Shown piece after piece: positions 1 through 12,636 of a DNA stretch of 64,000 nt. The stretch is from Mucor racemosus. Its lineage: Eukaryota > Mucoromycota > Mucoromycetes > Mucorales > Mucoraceae. The notes under the pieces are model-generated. The model was not told where the DNA came from and ran no database searches. It saw only the letters and a list, made by a program, of their open reading frames with translations. Made by a program: the position numbers and the translations under genes. The stretch is from the NCBI GenBank assembly GCA_027405735.1, contig JAPEHQ010000003.1:2790001-2854000 (forward strand). Direction: 5' to 3'. Numbering within the stretch: position 1 is the first letter of the stretch; every line of letters begins with the position of its first letter.

Positions 1-1078
1 AATTCAGATAATAACCAAGCAACGTCAATTACATCATATTTCGATTCCAAATTCGAAAGATTGGGTGCTATGGGTTCTGGCGAATTTGCTCAAGTCTGGA
101 AAGTTCGTTGTCTAGCAACAAATGAAGTTTATGCTATCAAAAAATCCAAAAATAGCTTCACTGGTTGGGATGATCGATGGCAACAACTGATTGAAGTAAA
201 TCACTTGAGAAAAGTAAAAGACAGTAAATACTGTGTAAGTATGATTAATACATGGGAGGAGAGAGGCTTTTTATACATTCAACTCGAATTGTGCTCAAAT
301 GGAAGGTAAAAATTCAATCAATGAAAACTCTGATTGTAATTGTAATTGTGATTTTTGACATTTTATATTGTAGTCTTGATAAATATATACAGTTCAAAAA
401 TAGAAAGATCACAGAGGATATAGTTTGGAAGATATTCTATGAAGTTGTGCTTGGAATACAAGATATACATGCAGCAGACATTGCACATTTAGATTTGAAA
501 CCATCAAATATATTAATTGACGATAAAGGATATTTGAAAATCGGAGATTTCGGTATATCCGTACAAACACCTGTGGAAATGAGATGGGTTAAAGGAGAAG
601 GAGATAGACGGTACATGGCTCCAGATTTATTACGAGAAAACTTTGATAAACCCGCAGATATATTTAGGTAAGCATTTGTTGTACTTTTTTGCGCCACACG
701 CACACATTGACCTTGTTTTTTTTTTATAGTTTGGGTCTAATTCTGTTAGAACTGGCAACAGGAATTGTGTTACCAGGTACCGGGGAATCATGGGAAATGC
801 TTAGATTGGGTGATTTCTCGAAACAAAAATTTGCATTATCTAAATTATCATTGGAAATGAGTGAAATGATTGAATGGTTATTGACAACAGAAGCAAAAGA
901 TAGGCCAGCAGTAAAAGATATAATTAGTCATCCTTCATTTACAAATATTCAATCTATACAAGAAGAATTGCAAACAAGCGCATTATTAAATTATGTTTAT
1001 GAGAATAGCAAAATTGAATCAAATACATCAAATCGATTAAAGCACAACTTGTCAATTTCAGAAGCAAGTGTATTCTAA
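1..1078 (+). CDS. wee1: Wee1-like protein kinase, 3' part (partial)
   Basis: This is the kinase domain and C-terminus of a Wee1/Swe1-type kinase, a family that inhibits Cdk1 by tyrosine phosphorylation at G2/M. The frame is open from base 1, so the N-terminus lies outside the window. Exons are 1-305, 374-667 and 730-1078, and both introns are GT-AG and short. The 315 visible residues show a glycine-rich loop (GAMGSGEFAQVWKV), the VAIK-like lysine (YAIKK), a catalytic loop HLDLKPSNIL, DFG (IGDFGISV) and the Wee1-style activation segment EGDRRYMAPDLL, then ADIFSLGLILLELATG. The EGDxRYxAPxxL segment separates Wee1/Myt1 from other kinases. Wee1 fits better than Myt1 because no membrane segment follows the domain. 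The catalytic residues look intact. Confidence 0.85.
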
Positions 1079-1291
1079 ATAAAAACCAAATGTGTATATA
1101 ATCAATATCTTCGGCTTTTTAAAAGAGCAACAACAACAATACCATTACCTACTTTAGATGTGTATATGTTTTCTCCTTTTGAAAAAGTCACTTGGTGCAG
1201 CTGCCGTTTAGTCTTGACAACATCATTTCCTTTCAGCCGTTTTCTTCTTTTTCTTTTTCTTTTTCGTTTTCTTTTTTCTTCTTTAATAAAA

Positions 1292-2063
<772 letters not shown>

Positions 2064-2870
2064 ATTCATACATACAATCCATCTCATTTTCTTTCTGTAT
2101 ACATTTGACTAAAAATAAAATCTTTTATATATATAAACTTTCATTCTCGGAGATTGTGCAGAATTTTTTTCGAAAAGTAAATTTGACATGTGAAACACTG
2201 CATGGTGTCATCATTGTAACACCCATCATTTTTCTACATATTGTGCAAAATATTTGTACACAATTGTTAAGGAGGCAAAGAAATATGTGATGTGTCTGTT
2301 ATTTACAATTGAAAAGCATTAAATTGAAGGATAATTCATAAAAAAATTAGTGTCCTAGTTTGTAAAATGTCAGATCAAACATTAAAAGGTGCCACATTCG
2401 GTTTTTTTTTGTTGGGAGCCAATAATTCACGAAATGTACACACAATTCACACAGCAACTTTGTTCTATATACGCAATTTTAAGCCTTTTTGCCAAGAATC
2501 AAATATAGCAGACAATTATATATAGATAAGGTTGCCGCGATTAAACTTTATCCGCTATCGTTTTGCACTAAAACGTACATATTTGTCAACATACAATTCG
2601 GAACAGAAGCTTATAAATCAGATATCGAAATTCCAAAAAGGTCATCATGTATTCTAGATATTGTATGTCATAAAATCAATATCATACATAAAGCAAATCG
2701 TAATAGATACACTTTTGATAGATCAATGATTGTTGCAGTGGTCAACTCCGAAATGTTAGTTTTGCATAAATTTACTCATACACAAATGATCTGATGAAAG
2801 GGTTTAATGTTAATTTTTAATAGTTATATAAAAAGCAAATAAAGGGTGATGAGAGAATGTAATATACTGT
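2064..2870. other. Intergenic between convergent yop1 and rps23
   Basis: This is the 0.8-kb AT-rich space between two convergent genes and probably carries both 3' UTRs. The open frames in it are short, lack splice support and match no family I recognise. Confidence 0.6.
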
Positions 2871-3593
2871 TTAAGATCTGGGCTTCTCCTTCTTTTCCTT
2901 GTACAAAGCGAGGAGAGAGACACCAGCGACCTTGACGACCTTGAAACGGACACCAGGAATATCACCGATAGCACGACCCTTACGACCGAAACCGGCAATC
3001 AAGACTTCGTCATTCTCATCAACATAGTTCAAACAACCATCATTGGGAACGAAAGCAGTAACTTTCTTACCATTCTTGATAAGTTGAACACGAACACACT
3101 TACGAATAGCAGAGTTAGGTTGTTTGGCTTCAACACCAATCTTTTCAAGGACGATACCCTTAGCGTGAGAAGAACCACCGAAGGGAGAAGAACGGAAAGC
3201 GGTACCAATAGCTCTCTTCTTGTAGGCCTTATCGGCCCAACGTTGGTCACGACGGTGAATACGGAGCTTACGAGCTGCGTTCAAACCTCTAGGTTGTCCC
3301 TTACCTACATGTTATAACAAAGACAGATGGTGAGTTCAAGTCAATTGTATTCAATAAATAATTTGCTGGCTGAATTCAATAGCAATAAAATCATGTATTA
3401 TTCCAAGTTGGGGGGGGGGGGCGTCCTTATTGATTCCTCAAATTCCATAAACGTAACTGCTTGATCTCTATAGTAATCCATCTATCTATCAAAACATCCA
3501 TCCATCGTCTATTTTTTTCTGTATATCGCATATTCATTTCCATTGCTATCAAATCCAGCCACCTATAACTATATAATGATGATACGCACCCAT
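2871..3593 (-). CDS. rps23: 40S ribosomal protein S23 (uS12)
   Basis: This is the decoding-centre ribosomal protein uS12 of the small subunit. Coding exons on the minus strand are 3593-3590 and 3304-2871, giving 145 residues, the same as yeast Rps23. The first coding exon is only four bases, ATGG, followed by a GTGCGT donor; the acceptor TAG precedes GTAAGGGA, so the codons read [13 protein letters not shown]. The family loops KQPNSAIRK and [13 protein letters not shown] (TAFVPNDGC) and the basic C-terminus KEKKEKPRS are present. The 285-bp intron contains a run of 12 G on the plus strand (C on the coding strand). Confidence 0.96.
3410..3421. repeat. G12 homopolymer in rps23 intron
   Basis: Twelve consecutive G on the plus strand, a C tract in the rps23 transcript about 105 nt before the acceptor. 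It is likely length-variable and a sequencing-error hotspot. Confidence 0.9.
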
Positions 3594-5933
3594 GATGTAT
3601 TATTTTCAAAAAGGAAGAATTGATTTTGCTACATTATTGCATCTAGTCTCCCTTTTTTTTCCATTAACGCAGGTAAAAACTTCCAAGGCAATCAAGCGTT
3701 TTATAAAATTTACCATTCCGAACCGGACTCAAATGCGTTGTAAATTGGAAGCATAACTCCATCAAACCCCTCAACTTGTATAGCTAAACATTGTACATTA
3801 TCATTGTATGAGTACTTGTATATAAAATAGACTATATATCAACTGCTTTCAAGAAGAAAAAAAAAGATTTTTACCATTTATTAGGGATTTTTTGAAAGCC
3901 ATGTCCTCAAGGAAATTCAAATTCAGGTATCGTAGACATCTTGGTTCATTACCTATTGATTTTTCTTTCTCTTTTTCGCTCTTAGATCAAGTGCATACAT
4001 CTTTGAAGCTGCCATTATCATGCCATTTACCTAAAATGTTACAGTTTATTGGTTACAACTATGATATATATAGCCGTTTTTGGATTATAAAATAATGAAA
4101 TACCTTTGAATACATACAGGAAAGACACCAGAGGCATTACTATATCGACAACACATGTCAAATGAATTCAAATCTGGAATACAACGCATTGAAACATTAT
4201 AGATATCCATTTACGGAGATTGAATTTACAATTTATAAACCTTTTTTATTTGCTGGAATTTGGGCTTTTTTCGAAACATTTTACATTTAAAGGATTTTTT
4301 CTTTGAAAAAGTCTTTGTAAGTAGACATTAAATGTTAATTATGCATAATAGCGCTTTTTGCGCTCTATTCACTGGTATTTTTTATATACAAACTTTTCCA
4401 GTAAAATATCGAATTATTTTCTAATTTAAAGAATACAGCTTTTTGAAAAAAAATCAACAATTTCATTAATAAACATAAAATTAAACAATTGCATATGCAA
4501 AAGTACGTTTAGACTATCATTTTGTTTCAGCAAATGCTTTCATGAAAACCTTATTTTTTCCGTCAAAAATCCAAAAATATCCAAAATGGCATTTTCCATG
4601 AGGTATACCTCATGGAAAAATGGTGGAAAATTTATGACTTGAGAAATCCGTAAATTTGTATCCAAGTGAATCTATTGATCGAGGAAGGTTGTTTGGTATA
4701 CTTATCAGTCTCAAAAACTGCCAAAACCACCAATATGCGCTCATTAAAATGCTGATTTGAGGCTGTTTTGGTGATACAGGGACATCTCATCGTACGTTTC
4801 GCAAGATGAACGTAGAGTCTATTGTAATTTTATGATTCTTGTGGATAATATAGGTTCTGAAGAATCGAATGATATCAATAATTTGCAGTATTCACTGATA
4901 TCTGAATACACTAAGTCTAGGAAAAGTGATTGCTGTGCGTTGAATTTTCGTAGTATTGTACCATTAAATAATTTTTGTAACTTGCTAGATCAATGAATCG
5001 CATTATGTATTGTTTGAAATATTTCATGATAGTAGTCCCCTTATTTCTATATTTTTTTAATGGCATAAATGAAGAAGAAACCAAGAATACAATAGACAAA
5101 GACATCGTTCCCTGGAAGAAAACATGATTGATAATTTGTAGTTTATGGGTCTGGGAATGCTAATTAGAACCGACATTCTTAGTAGCGCATAATGCATATA
5201 ATAATCTTCATATTACCATATATAATAGAGAAATTATTTTAATAAACATATTTGGAATAACCTATTTCTACTGAAAATTAGTGCATCAGCACAAATAAGG
5301 AATGCCGCGTAAGATGTCAAAATACTTCTTTTGCAGAACATTTAGTTACACCAAGTATCTTGGTGAAACTCCCAAAACATGGATTCTGATCCAGCAAGAC
5401 AGATATGATTCTAGCTATTAGTAATGTAACAAAATCTTCAATTTTGATATAACATATTTACGTGCTCAAATAGACATAAACACACATGTATCGAAAAAGT
5501 TATCACCGTATAGAACTACCGTGTAAAAGTATCACGCTATTGAGGTTTATCTCAGCAGATCAAGAAGATTCTTTCAAGATAATTTCTATATATGCATACT
5601 TTTATAAATTGAAATAGCTCTGAACTAAAGTGAAACAACTAATTTAAAGACTCTATGGATTGAATGCTATCGAAGCTCTATTCCGTCAAATTAACTATTG
5701 TTGCATTTGCTTATAAATGCTTAATAAAGATGCTCTCCTTGATGATTAATTTAAAATAGTCCATTACGACTTCTATTTCATATATAGTTTAGAGCGAATC
5801 CATTATAAACGGTTATCGGCTAATAGTTTTCCGTATTTATCCGTTTAAATCAACGCATTATATTATAAAAAGAGATTCTCCAAATACCTCATTTCATACC
5901 CCAGAATTATATAAAAATAAATATCAATTGAAA
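3594..5933. other. Gene-poor intergenic region upstream of rps23 and the OYE gene
   Basis: The 2.3-kb divergent space should hold the rps23 promoter on its left and the old yellow enzyme promoter on its right. A TATTATAAAA box lies at 5861-5870, about 65 bp before the oxidoreductase start. I found no supported gene; the 67-codon frame at 3892-4095 has no similarity I recognise. The only structured element seen is the palindrome at 4592-4619. Confidence 0.6.
4592..4619. repeat. Perfect 28-bp palindrome
   Basis: The half-site TTTTCCATGAGGTA is followed directly by its exact reverse complement, with no spacer, centred between 4605 and 4606. It is isolated in intergenic DNA. It could extrude as a cruciform or bind a dimeric regulator; no neighbouring repeat explains it. 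Confidence 0.85.
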
Positions 5934-7025
5934 ATGTTGAAAAAACTGTTTTCACCTGTAAAAGTTGGAACTAATAATTTGCAACATCGAGTTGTTCTCT
6001 GTCCACTCACACGATTTCGAGCACTTCCTGGCTCTATCCCCAGTGATCTTCAAGTTGAACATTATGAACAAAGAACGTCAGAAGGCGGTCTTTTAATTAC
6101 TGAAGCTACTTTGATATCTCCTTTTGCTGGTGGGTATCCTCGTGCTCCTGGTATTTACAACAAGGAGCAAATTGAAGGCTGGAAGAAGGTTACCTCTGCA
6201 GTTCATGAAAAGAAGGGTGTTATTTTCTCACAATTATGGCATGTTGGTAGAGTTGGGACTAAGTTTCTCAATCCTAATCAAGATCAAGTTGTAAGTGCTT
6301 CTGATATTCCTGTCTCTGGAAAAAATGCACAAGGCAATGCTTATGAAGTACCCCGTCAACTTGAAATTGACGAGATTAATACAACCATCAAAGACTTTGC
6401 TCAAGCTGCCAAGAATGCTATTGAAGCTGGCTTTGATGGTGTTGAATTACATGGCGCAAATGGTTACTTGATTGATCAATTTATTAATTCTTCTAGTAAC
6501 AAACGTACTGATATTTATGGTGGCTCAATTGAAAATCGTTCTCGTTTTGCCCTGGAGGCTGTTGACGCTGTCGTCGAAGCTGTTGGCGCTGAGCGTACTG
6601 CTATTCGTTTCTCTCCTGGTAATTCTTATCAAGACATGGGTGATGATACTGTTGTTGATACTTGGAGTTACTTGACTTCTCAACTTCAGGAAAGACATCC
6701 TGATTTAGCTTATATTCATTTCATGGAAGCTGATGCATTTATAAAAGATAAGCTTGTTGATACTCTTGAACCCTATCGTAAACTCTGGAAGGGTCCCTTC
6801 ATCACTGCTAATGGTTACTCTGGTGTTCCTGAACAAGCAATCGAAATTGCCGAAAAGACTGGCGATTTAATCGCTTTCGGTCGTGCTTTTATCGCAAATC
6901 CTGATCTTCCAGAACGTCTTCGTCAAAACCAAGAACTTAATCAAGCTGATTATTCTACCTTCTATACTAATGAAGCTGCTGGATATACAGACTATCCTTT
7001 TTATGAAGAAACCAAGAAAAACTAG
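5934..7025 (+). CDS. Old yellow enzyme (NAD(P)H:flavin oxidoreductase)
   Basis: The product is an FMN-dependent ene-reductase of the old yellow enzyme family, which reduces activated C=C bonds with NAD(P)H. It is a single exon of 363 residues. The (beta/alpha)8 barrel has LFSPVKVGTNNLQHRVVLCPLTRFRA at the N-terminus, HVGR near residue 103, the substrate-anchoring pair His173/Asn176 with catalytic Tyr178 in HGANGYLIDQF, the family signature YGGSIENRSRF, and the FMN-phosphate segment FGRAFIANPDL near the C-terminus. His/Asn/Tyr spacing matches yeast OYE1 (191/194/196). The ATG at 5934 is the first Met in frame; the frame is open two codons further but only with TTG. It ends 301 bp from the convergent hydrolase at 7327. 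Confidence 0.95.
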   Translation: MLKKLFSPVKVGTNNLQHRVVLCPLTRFRALPGSIPSDLQVEHYEQRTSEGGLLITEATLISPFAGGYPRAPGIYNKEQIEGWKKVTSAVHEKKGVIFSQLWHVGRVGTKFLNPNQDQVVSASDIPVSGKNAQGNAYEVPRQLEIDEINTTIKDFAQAAKNAIEAGFDGVELHGANGYLIDQFINSSSNKRTDIYGGSIENRSRFALEAVDAVVEAVGAERTAIRFSPGNSYQDMGDDTVVDTWSYLTSQLQERHPDLAYIHFMEADAFIKDKLVDTLEPYRKLWKGPFITANGYSGVPEQAIEIAEKTGDLIAFGRAFIANPDLPERLRQNQELNQADYSTFYTNEAAGYTDYPFYEETKKN

Positions 7026-7326
7026 ATAGAATATTTATTGTGTATTAATACGCTATTATGAAGTATATTTTTTTATATTATACATTGTCGTATTTTTATT
7101 TAATTTTGCATTACAAATTGCCATACTTAACGTTACCATGCATAACAATTTCTTTAATGCATAATAGATTAATCAATTAAAGATGATATTTTTATTACCA
7201 TATAGAAGAAGTAGTATTTGTGATTCAAAAAGTACAAATTGTTTTATTTAAAATTGCTTTTGTTAATAACATGCTCATTAGAATATGTCGCTTCCAAGTT
7301 TATACAATCAAATCAGGAAGAAAATA

Positions 7327-7887
7327 TTAGTAGTTTTCATTTAAAATATCATCTACTCTCTTCACTTCAGCGTAAGCAAACTTGATACCAGCCAAAAAGC
7401 TCTTCCAAATAGTCTCAGCAGGAATAACTTCACCAAAGATTTCTTGATCAAGAGTATTAACAGCCTCAGCTACGACAATAGTTTTGAAACCCTCATCTGT
7501 TCCAGAGTAAGCTGTAGCATTTACACAGTTGTGCATAAGCATACCTACGACAATGATTGTATCGATCTGTTTACTCAAGAGATATTCTTTGAGATCTGTG
7601 CCAACAAAACTATCATAGTAGCTCTTGTAAATGACCTTTTCAAAAGGCAAAGGCTTGACAATATCGTGGAATTCTGCTCCTTGAGAACCCTTTCTCAAGA
7701 TAGGTAATGTTTTTTCGAGTTCAGGTGTTATATGGTGAGCAACATGAATAATTTCCTTGCCTTTTTGTCTAAAATTGTCCATGATTTTCTTGATTTCGTT
7801 GGCAGTCTCTTCAGGTCTCCAGGTTGGCAAACCTCCACCAGGAAAATAATCATTTTGAACATCAACGACAATTAGAGCTTCCTTCAT
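7327..7887 (-). CDS. Isochorismatase-family cysteine hydrolase
   Basis: A 186-residue single-exon enzyme of the isochorismatase/nicotinamidase-like cysteine hydrolase fold. The catalytic triad is visible: Asp9 in VVDVQNDYF, Lys88 in VIYKSYYDSF and Cys121 in GMLMHNCVNATA. The cis-peptide region before the Cys (VVGM-LMHNC) is normal for the family. Substrate cannot be told from sequence: the metal-binding His residues of true nicotinamidases are not obvious, so a general amidase/isochorismatase-like role is safer. It converges on the old yellow enzyme gene with 301 bp between stops. Confidence 0.88.
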   Translation of the reverse strand: MKEALIVVDVQNDYFPGGGLPTWRPEETANEIKKIMDNFRQKGKEIIHVAHHITPELEKTLPILRKGSQGAEFHDIVKPLPFEKVIYKSYYDSFVGTDLKEYLLSKQIDTIIVVGMLMHNCVNATAYSGTDEGFKTIVVAEAVNTLDQEIFGEVIPAETIWKSFLAGIKFAYAEVKRVDDILNENY

Positions 7888-9349
7888 ATCGGCAATATTT
7901 GTATAGATATTTGATATTTGATTGTAGTTATTATATAGTAAAAGTCAAAACTTAGGTGCTTATATATCTTTTGAGTAATGCTAAAATCTAGTTTTCTGAT
8001 CTTCCAGTTATTTGTTCTGGCGAAATTGCTTCCATTGCTTCCTATTCGCTAAATTACTCAGAATACTGATTTGGCTGCATAAATGTGCGCAAAGCTGTAA
8101 AATGAAACATTAGTTGATAATCAAGGACTTGTCGAGACTAAATTCTGAAATACAAGCTTTACACTTAAAATTTAGACGTTTTTATTATTTTTTGAATGAA
8201 ACAGAAATAAAATTTAGACAAAACAGAGATAAAAATTTGTATGAAAGGAGAATGAGATTTTAGATAAATTCAGTGTCAAATTCACACTAAAATAAATTTG
8301 ATTTGAGATAAATATGTAGATTCAATCAAGCAATGTAATATAATTGATGATAGCATTTGGTATTATTGGATCTGCCAAGTTCTCTTGGCTCAAGATATGT
8401 GAAGATCCAACTTCGGTTTGACAGTGATATATTGTATCTATTTTGGTTGTTTTCTTCATTGCCGAGATCCGTTGTCATCTCAAGTCTTACAAAGTAAAAT
8501 TTATGTATAATTTGAATAAACTTACATCGCAAAATATCAAAACAGTATCGTAGATATCTTAAGCAGTGAGTATAAATCCAGAACTCAAAAAACTTATCCT
8601 TCATAATAAGTAATAATAATGAATAAAGATATTCAAGTTTTACGATATGTATTGTAGCGTTTTATTTCTGTTATATTACTTTTTAAATCGTGTATACCGA
8701 TGAAAACTTTATATGCTTCCATTTTTCAAGACAGACTACAGTGCATTAAAAGCATTGAAAATCAGCATTGAATTTGAAACGCATTTCGACATTTGAAGTA
8801 GACAGAATTTATAAAAGATGATTAAGCCAACAAAAGCGCGTATATATATATATACGAAAAAGAAATCCATCTGTAGCAATACAAAAGAATAAACAATGAA
8901 GTCTGAAAATAGATCTAAAGTAGCCTTAATTTTTATATGGTTTTTCAGTTTATATACCGATCGAGCCTTTTTTTTCTGAAAAATTGGGATTTGCAAAGCA
9001 TATTATAGAATCCTAACAACAAGCTCGTAACCTTTATTCTCTATTTTTTGAATAGAAACTATGTATTCTGACAATTGAAAACCGCCTAGTTGAATATTTC
9101 AGGGAATTTCGTGCGAGACTAAAAAAAAAACTGCATTATAAATACGATATCTCTAATAAAAACGGGCGATAAATTGTATGATTTGGATGAACTGTATCAA
9201 TTAAAAAATGCTACAAAGCACATAATTTAGTGTAGTAGTAAAAACAACGGTTGATGCTAGATCATTTTGATCTACCTTTCATCCTCTTAAAGGCTCAAAA
9301 TATATGAAATTAGCACAGTTGGCAATTGGTAGCCCACATCTTACTTTAT
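7888..9349. other. Gene-free AT-rich region
   Basis: About 1.4 kb holding the hydrolase upstream region and then sequence with only short, unrecognised open frames (for example 8326-8604 minus). I see no conserved gene. Confidence 0.5.
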
Positions 9350-10503
9350 TGATTACTCTATCAAAAAATAGATCCAACTGGCAGCTACTCTGCATTTTTT
9401 GTCTCAGGGAAAAATATTGATTTTTCGTTGAGATATCAAAATAATAGTTCACATTACAGCTTACATCTTATAGTAGTTGAGTTTCAAAATTTATTTCTCA
9501 AATCGATCAGGAAATGGTAAAAAAAACCAAATTCGCTTAATAACTCATGAACTGCAAAGTAAGTCGACCTAGCGTATTAAATAGTTTTTGTACAGTTTCG
9601 GATTCTGCACCTATCTAAATAAAAATTAGACAAATATTCTACATTAAATTTTGCGCAAAATGCAATTGAAATTTTGGAGGTTTTTTGAAGATACGCATCA
9701 CTTTTTATAAGTATATTTAAAATATAATAAACTGAAATGATGCACAAAAAATTTATCTATCGATCGAGCTATTGCAAAATCTTCTAGCTGCATTTTTCGT
9801 AGAGAAAGCAAGATTTTTGTCCAATTTTTTTCTGTTTCAGAATTTTGGATGAGGGTATACAAGGGGAAAATTGAGGTTAGAGATGAGGTTGTCTCTTTGT
9901 ACACATTTTTGAGGATATCTCCATGAAAAATTAATATTTTGAAAAAAACTAAATTGGGTCCAAGAGAGCTCAATGAGCTTGGTGACATGAATGTAAAAGA
10001 AATGCTGCTCAATTTAACAAATATTTTGAAATCTACTACAAAAACGTCAAAAAATGAAAAAAAAAAATAAAAGTGCTCAAAATTTTTTTATACTAATATA
10101 TGTTATAGAGCGCTTTAAAACAAGTAAGTTTTATTATTAAAACGTGTTAGTATAGCTTAACTTTCTGTAGAGATATGAAGCCTCGAAGTTTCAATTTTTA
10201 GCAGTGAAATACGCGTAAAAATCCGAAACATTAGCACTGAAAAATTAATATCAACTGCAAAAAATAGGATATTTCCGGATACTCATTTTTGAATTAAAGT
10301 TGATCATCTCAGGTACATTGGCATATAATTTTTTCTTGATGTTATTTAGTGAAAAAGGAAATTGTGCATAGATAAAAAGTCGGACCCCGTTTTTATGGAG
10401 AAAGCGGCGAATTTACGTATCTTTGAGACCTTCGTGAGGTGTAAAATAAATTTAGGGACAGGCGACATCATGCGATTAGTTTATATTTATTTTGCAGTAC
10501 CCA
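9350..10503 (+). repeat. R1 repeat copy A (isolated, LTR-like)
   Basis: This about 1.15-kb sequence is the most diverged of five R1 copies in the window (others near 16904-18076 minus, 32299-33467 minus, 55380-56552 plus, 63656-64000 plus). Shared landmarks in order are CAGAGTAGC-type start, GCAAAGTAAGTCGACCTAG, the segment around ATCTATCGATCGAGCTATTG, AAGGATATCTCC-type sequence, GAGAGCTCAATGAGCTT and GCATAATGCGATCAATTTA-type end. It has no convincing ORF. Here it stands alone, as a solo LTR would. No clear target duplication is visible. Confidence 0.8.
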
Positions 10504-10522
10504 AAAAAACACCCTTAAATTT

Positions 10523-10775
10523 TGATTTTTCAGAATATACAAATGTAAAATAAAATTAGAAATTTAATCAAGTAGAAATTTATATCGTTCATTAAAAGGA
10601 AATTAAAGTGTTTATATATTTTGGTTTAAGTGAATACTGATATGATGAGGTATTATAAATAGTATTTAATAGTAACATGTCATGCTGGAATACCATGCTG
10701 TAATACTATACTTCAACATCATGCTTCAACATCATGCTTCAAAACCTTCTTCTAAGAAGCATGGCAATGGCATAG
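10523..10775 (+). repeat. Fragment of L5-type solo LTR
   Basis: Begins TGATTTTTCAGAATATAC and continues AAATAAAATTAGAAATTTAATCAAG, matching the starts of the L5 LTRs at 31876 and 59350. It also has their short CATGCT(T/G)-containing tandem units. The far end is not recognisable, so it is probably truncated. Confidence 0.55.
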
Positions 10776-12636
10776 ACAATTTATTATATAAATGCAAGCT
10801 CTCTTTCGCTATATTTCATTTCCTTTTCTTTTTCTTCTTTTCATATCTTTTCCATCATATCTGTGTACTAAATATGTTTGCTAATGGCATCCGGTCTCCA
10901 AATTCAAGAAATATTCATAGGTCTATTACATTTGCATATCGAAATAAAAGTGTAGCAATCTTCATGCAAATTGTTTTATAAATTTGACCATGTATCTGGT
11001 GACTGAAGCCTAAAATTGATTAGCAAGCCTGATTATTTTGATATATTGTTGAGGATAACATGATATGAAGATGGAAATTTTCGAGTAAAAATGGTTAATG
11101 GTGATACTCAAAGCTACTTATTAATAGCATAGATTTTATAGATTGTCTAGTGGAAATTTATGGAAACGGCTACGAAATAATTCAGTTTGTCCTATTTCAA
11201 ATAAAAATTTTGCAAAATAAAATGGACCATTTGTAGCAAAAACATAATTAGGGCTCAAATAAACAAGTAATGCTCACTATGTCTAATTTCAAAATTTCTG
11301 TCGTGTGCGAGTGTATGACATTTAAACGTGAATGTGCGTAGAAATTGTATTCGATAGGTTTTTGAGGTATTTATTCGAAATTGATTGGCTTTTAAAGGCG
11401 CGGGTGGTTGTCCGTATCTTGGTATACATTTAAACATAACAATGACCACAAAGCCTATTTTGTACTTCTAGAGAAATCTAGAGATCAAGTTATTCAGAAA
11501 CATGTAACATAATCAAGCTTTTGTATAACTTTGATTCGATATTTGAACGATTATCTGATCAACAGAATCCTCATTATTGAAATAAAATTTATGGTTCTTC
11601 CTTTCGGAAGATTTCGTCATTATGCTTTTTTCTTCCGTTTGGTGGATTATCTATCACCAAGCTGTTTCAGTTTTATAAATCATAACCAGAGTAGACAAGA
11701 AAGATGTATGTCGGATCAAAGGGAAGCAATTATCAAGAATAATTGACAGAATAAATCTAGATTTTATTAATAAGATTGTTATTAAAGTATTCATATGCAT
11801 ATAAATTCTGGCTGTAATAATGTAATTGAAGCACGTTATCTGTTCAAATGCCATGCCAAGAGGGAAGAATATTACTATTATTGTCAGATAATTCATGGTA
11901 ACTTGTCTTTTTTTTTTTCTTTAGTTCGCTTTATTTGATATCCATTTGCTGCATTTGAAACATTGTCTGATGATAGAAATGAATGAAATACTAAAACAGT
12001 GCAAATTTATCATTGCTAGCGAATTCAGGATACAAACAAGAACCCTTTGTTCTGGTAAAGTAATGTTTGTGTCACCTTATCTCGATTTGAAATATATGTA
12101 GTAAAGGGATGTAAAGGAGGCATTACAACTCATTAAAACAAATAAATTATGAATGATGTGTGATTGATGCATATGAAAATTCTGTATAAAGGGCATGGCT
12201 TCTTTTCAGAAACTTCCTATCCTTAATTTCAGACAGAGAAACAAAAGATCTTTGATCCGGGGGGGGTACGATGCTTAAAAATGGAGTTTTAGAAAGATCT
12301 GAAAAGTGTTTTGTGCGCAGATATACCTACAAATGAACTTCAGACGAGTACTTTTGCGATTTTATATATCCCTTATTTAGCTATAAACTCGCTCATATAT
12401 TTGAATGAAAAGAAGACCCGCATAATAGTAATGTACCAAATCGGTGAACACAAGAAATGGAAACTTTAATATGGAGAAACCATTACTTCAATTGGCTAAT
12501 TGTTTCGTAACAGAAAAACCTAATTCAATATCCGTAGCGCTTGGCATTGACGTTATAAATACACATAGTGTTCTGTATTCCCTTCATTTCTCTTCTCTCT
12601 CTCTCTTTTTACTTTTTTTCTTATAATAAATTAAAA
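10776..12636. other. Gene-free region upstream of the His-rich gene
   Basis: No supported gene. The right end is the promoter/leader of the next gene, with a CT-rich tract (12585-12620) directly before the start codon, as in yop1. Confidence 0.5.

Noticed and set aside
2489..2794. 101-codon ORF between yop1 and rps23
   Set aside because: No family resemblance or splice signals; it probably lies in the 3' flanks of the two convergent genes.
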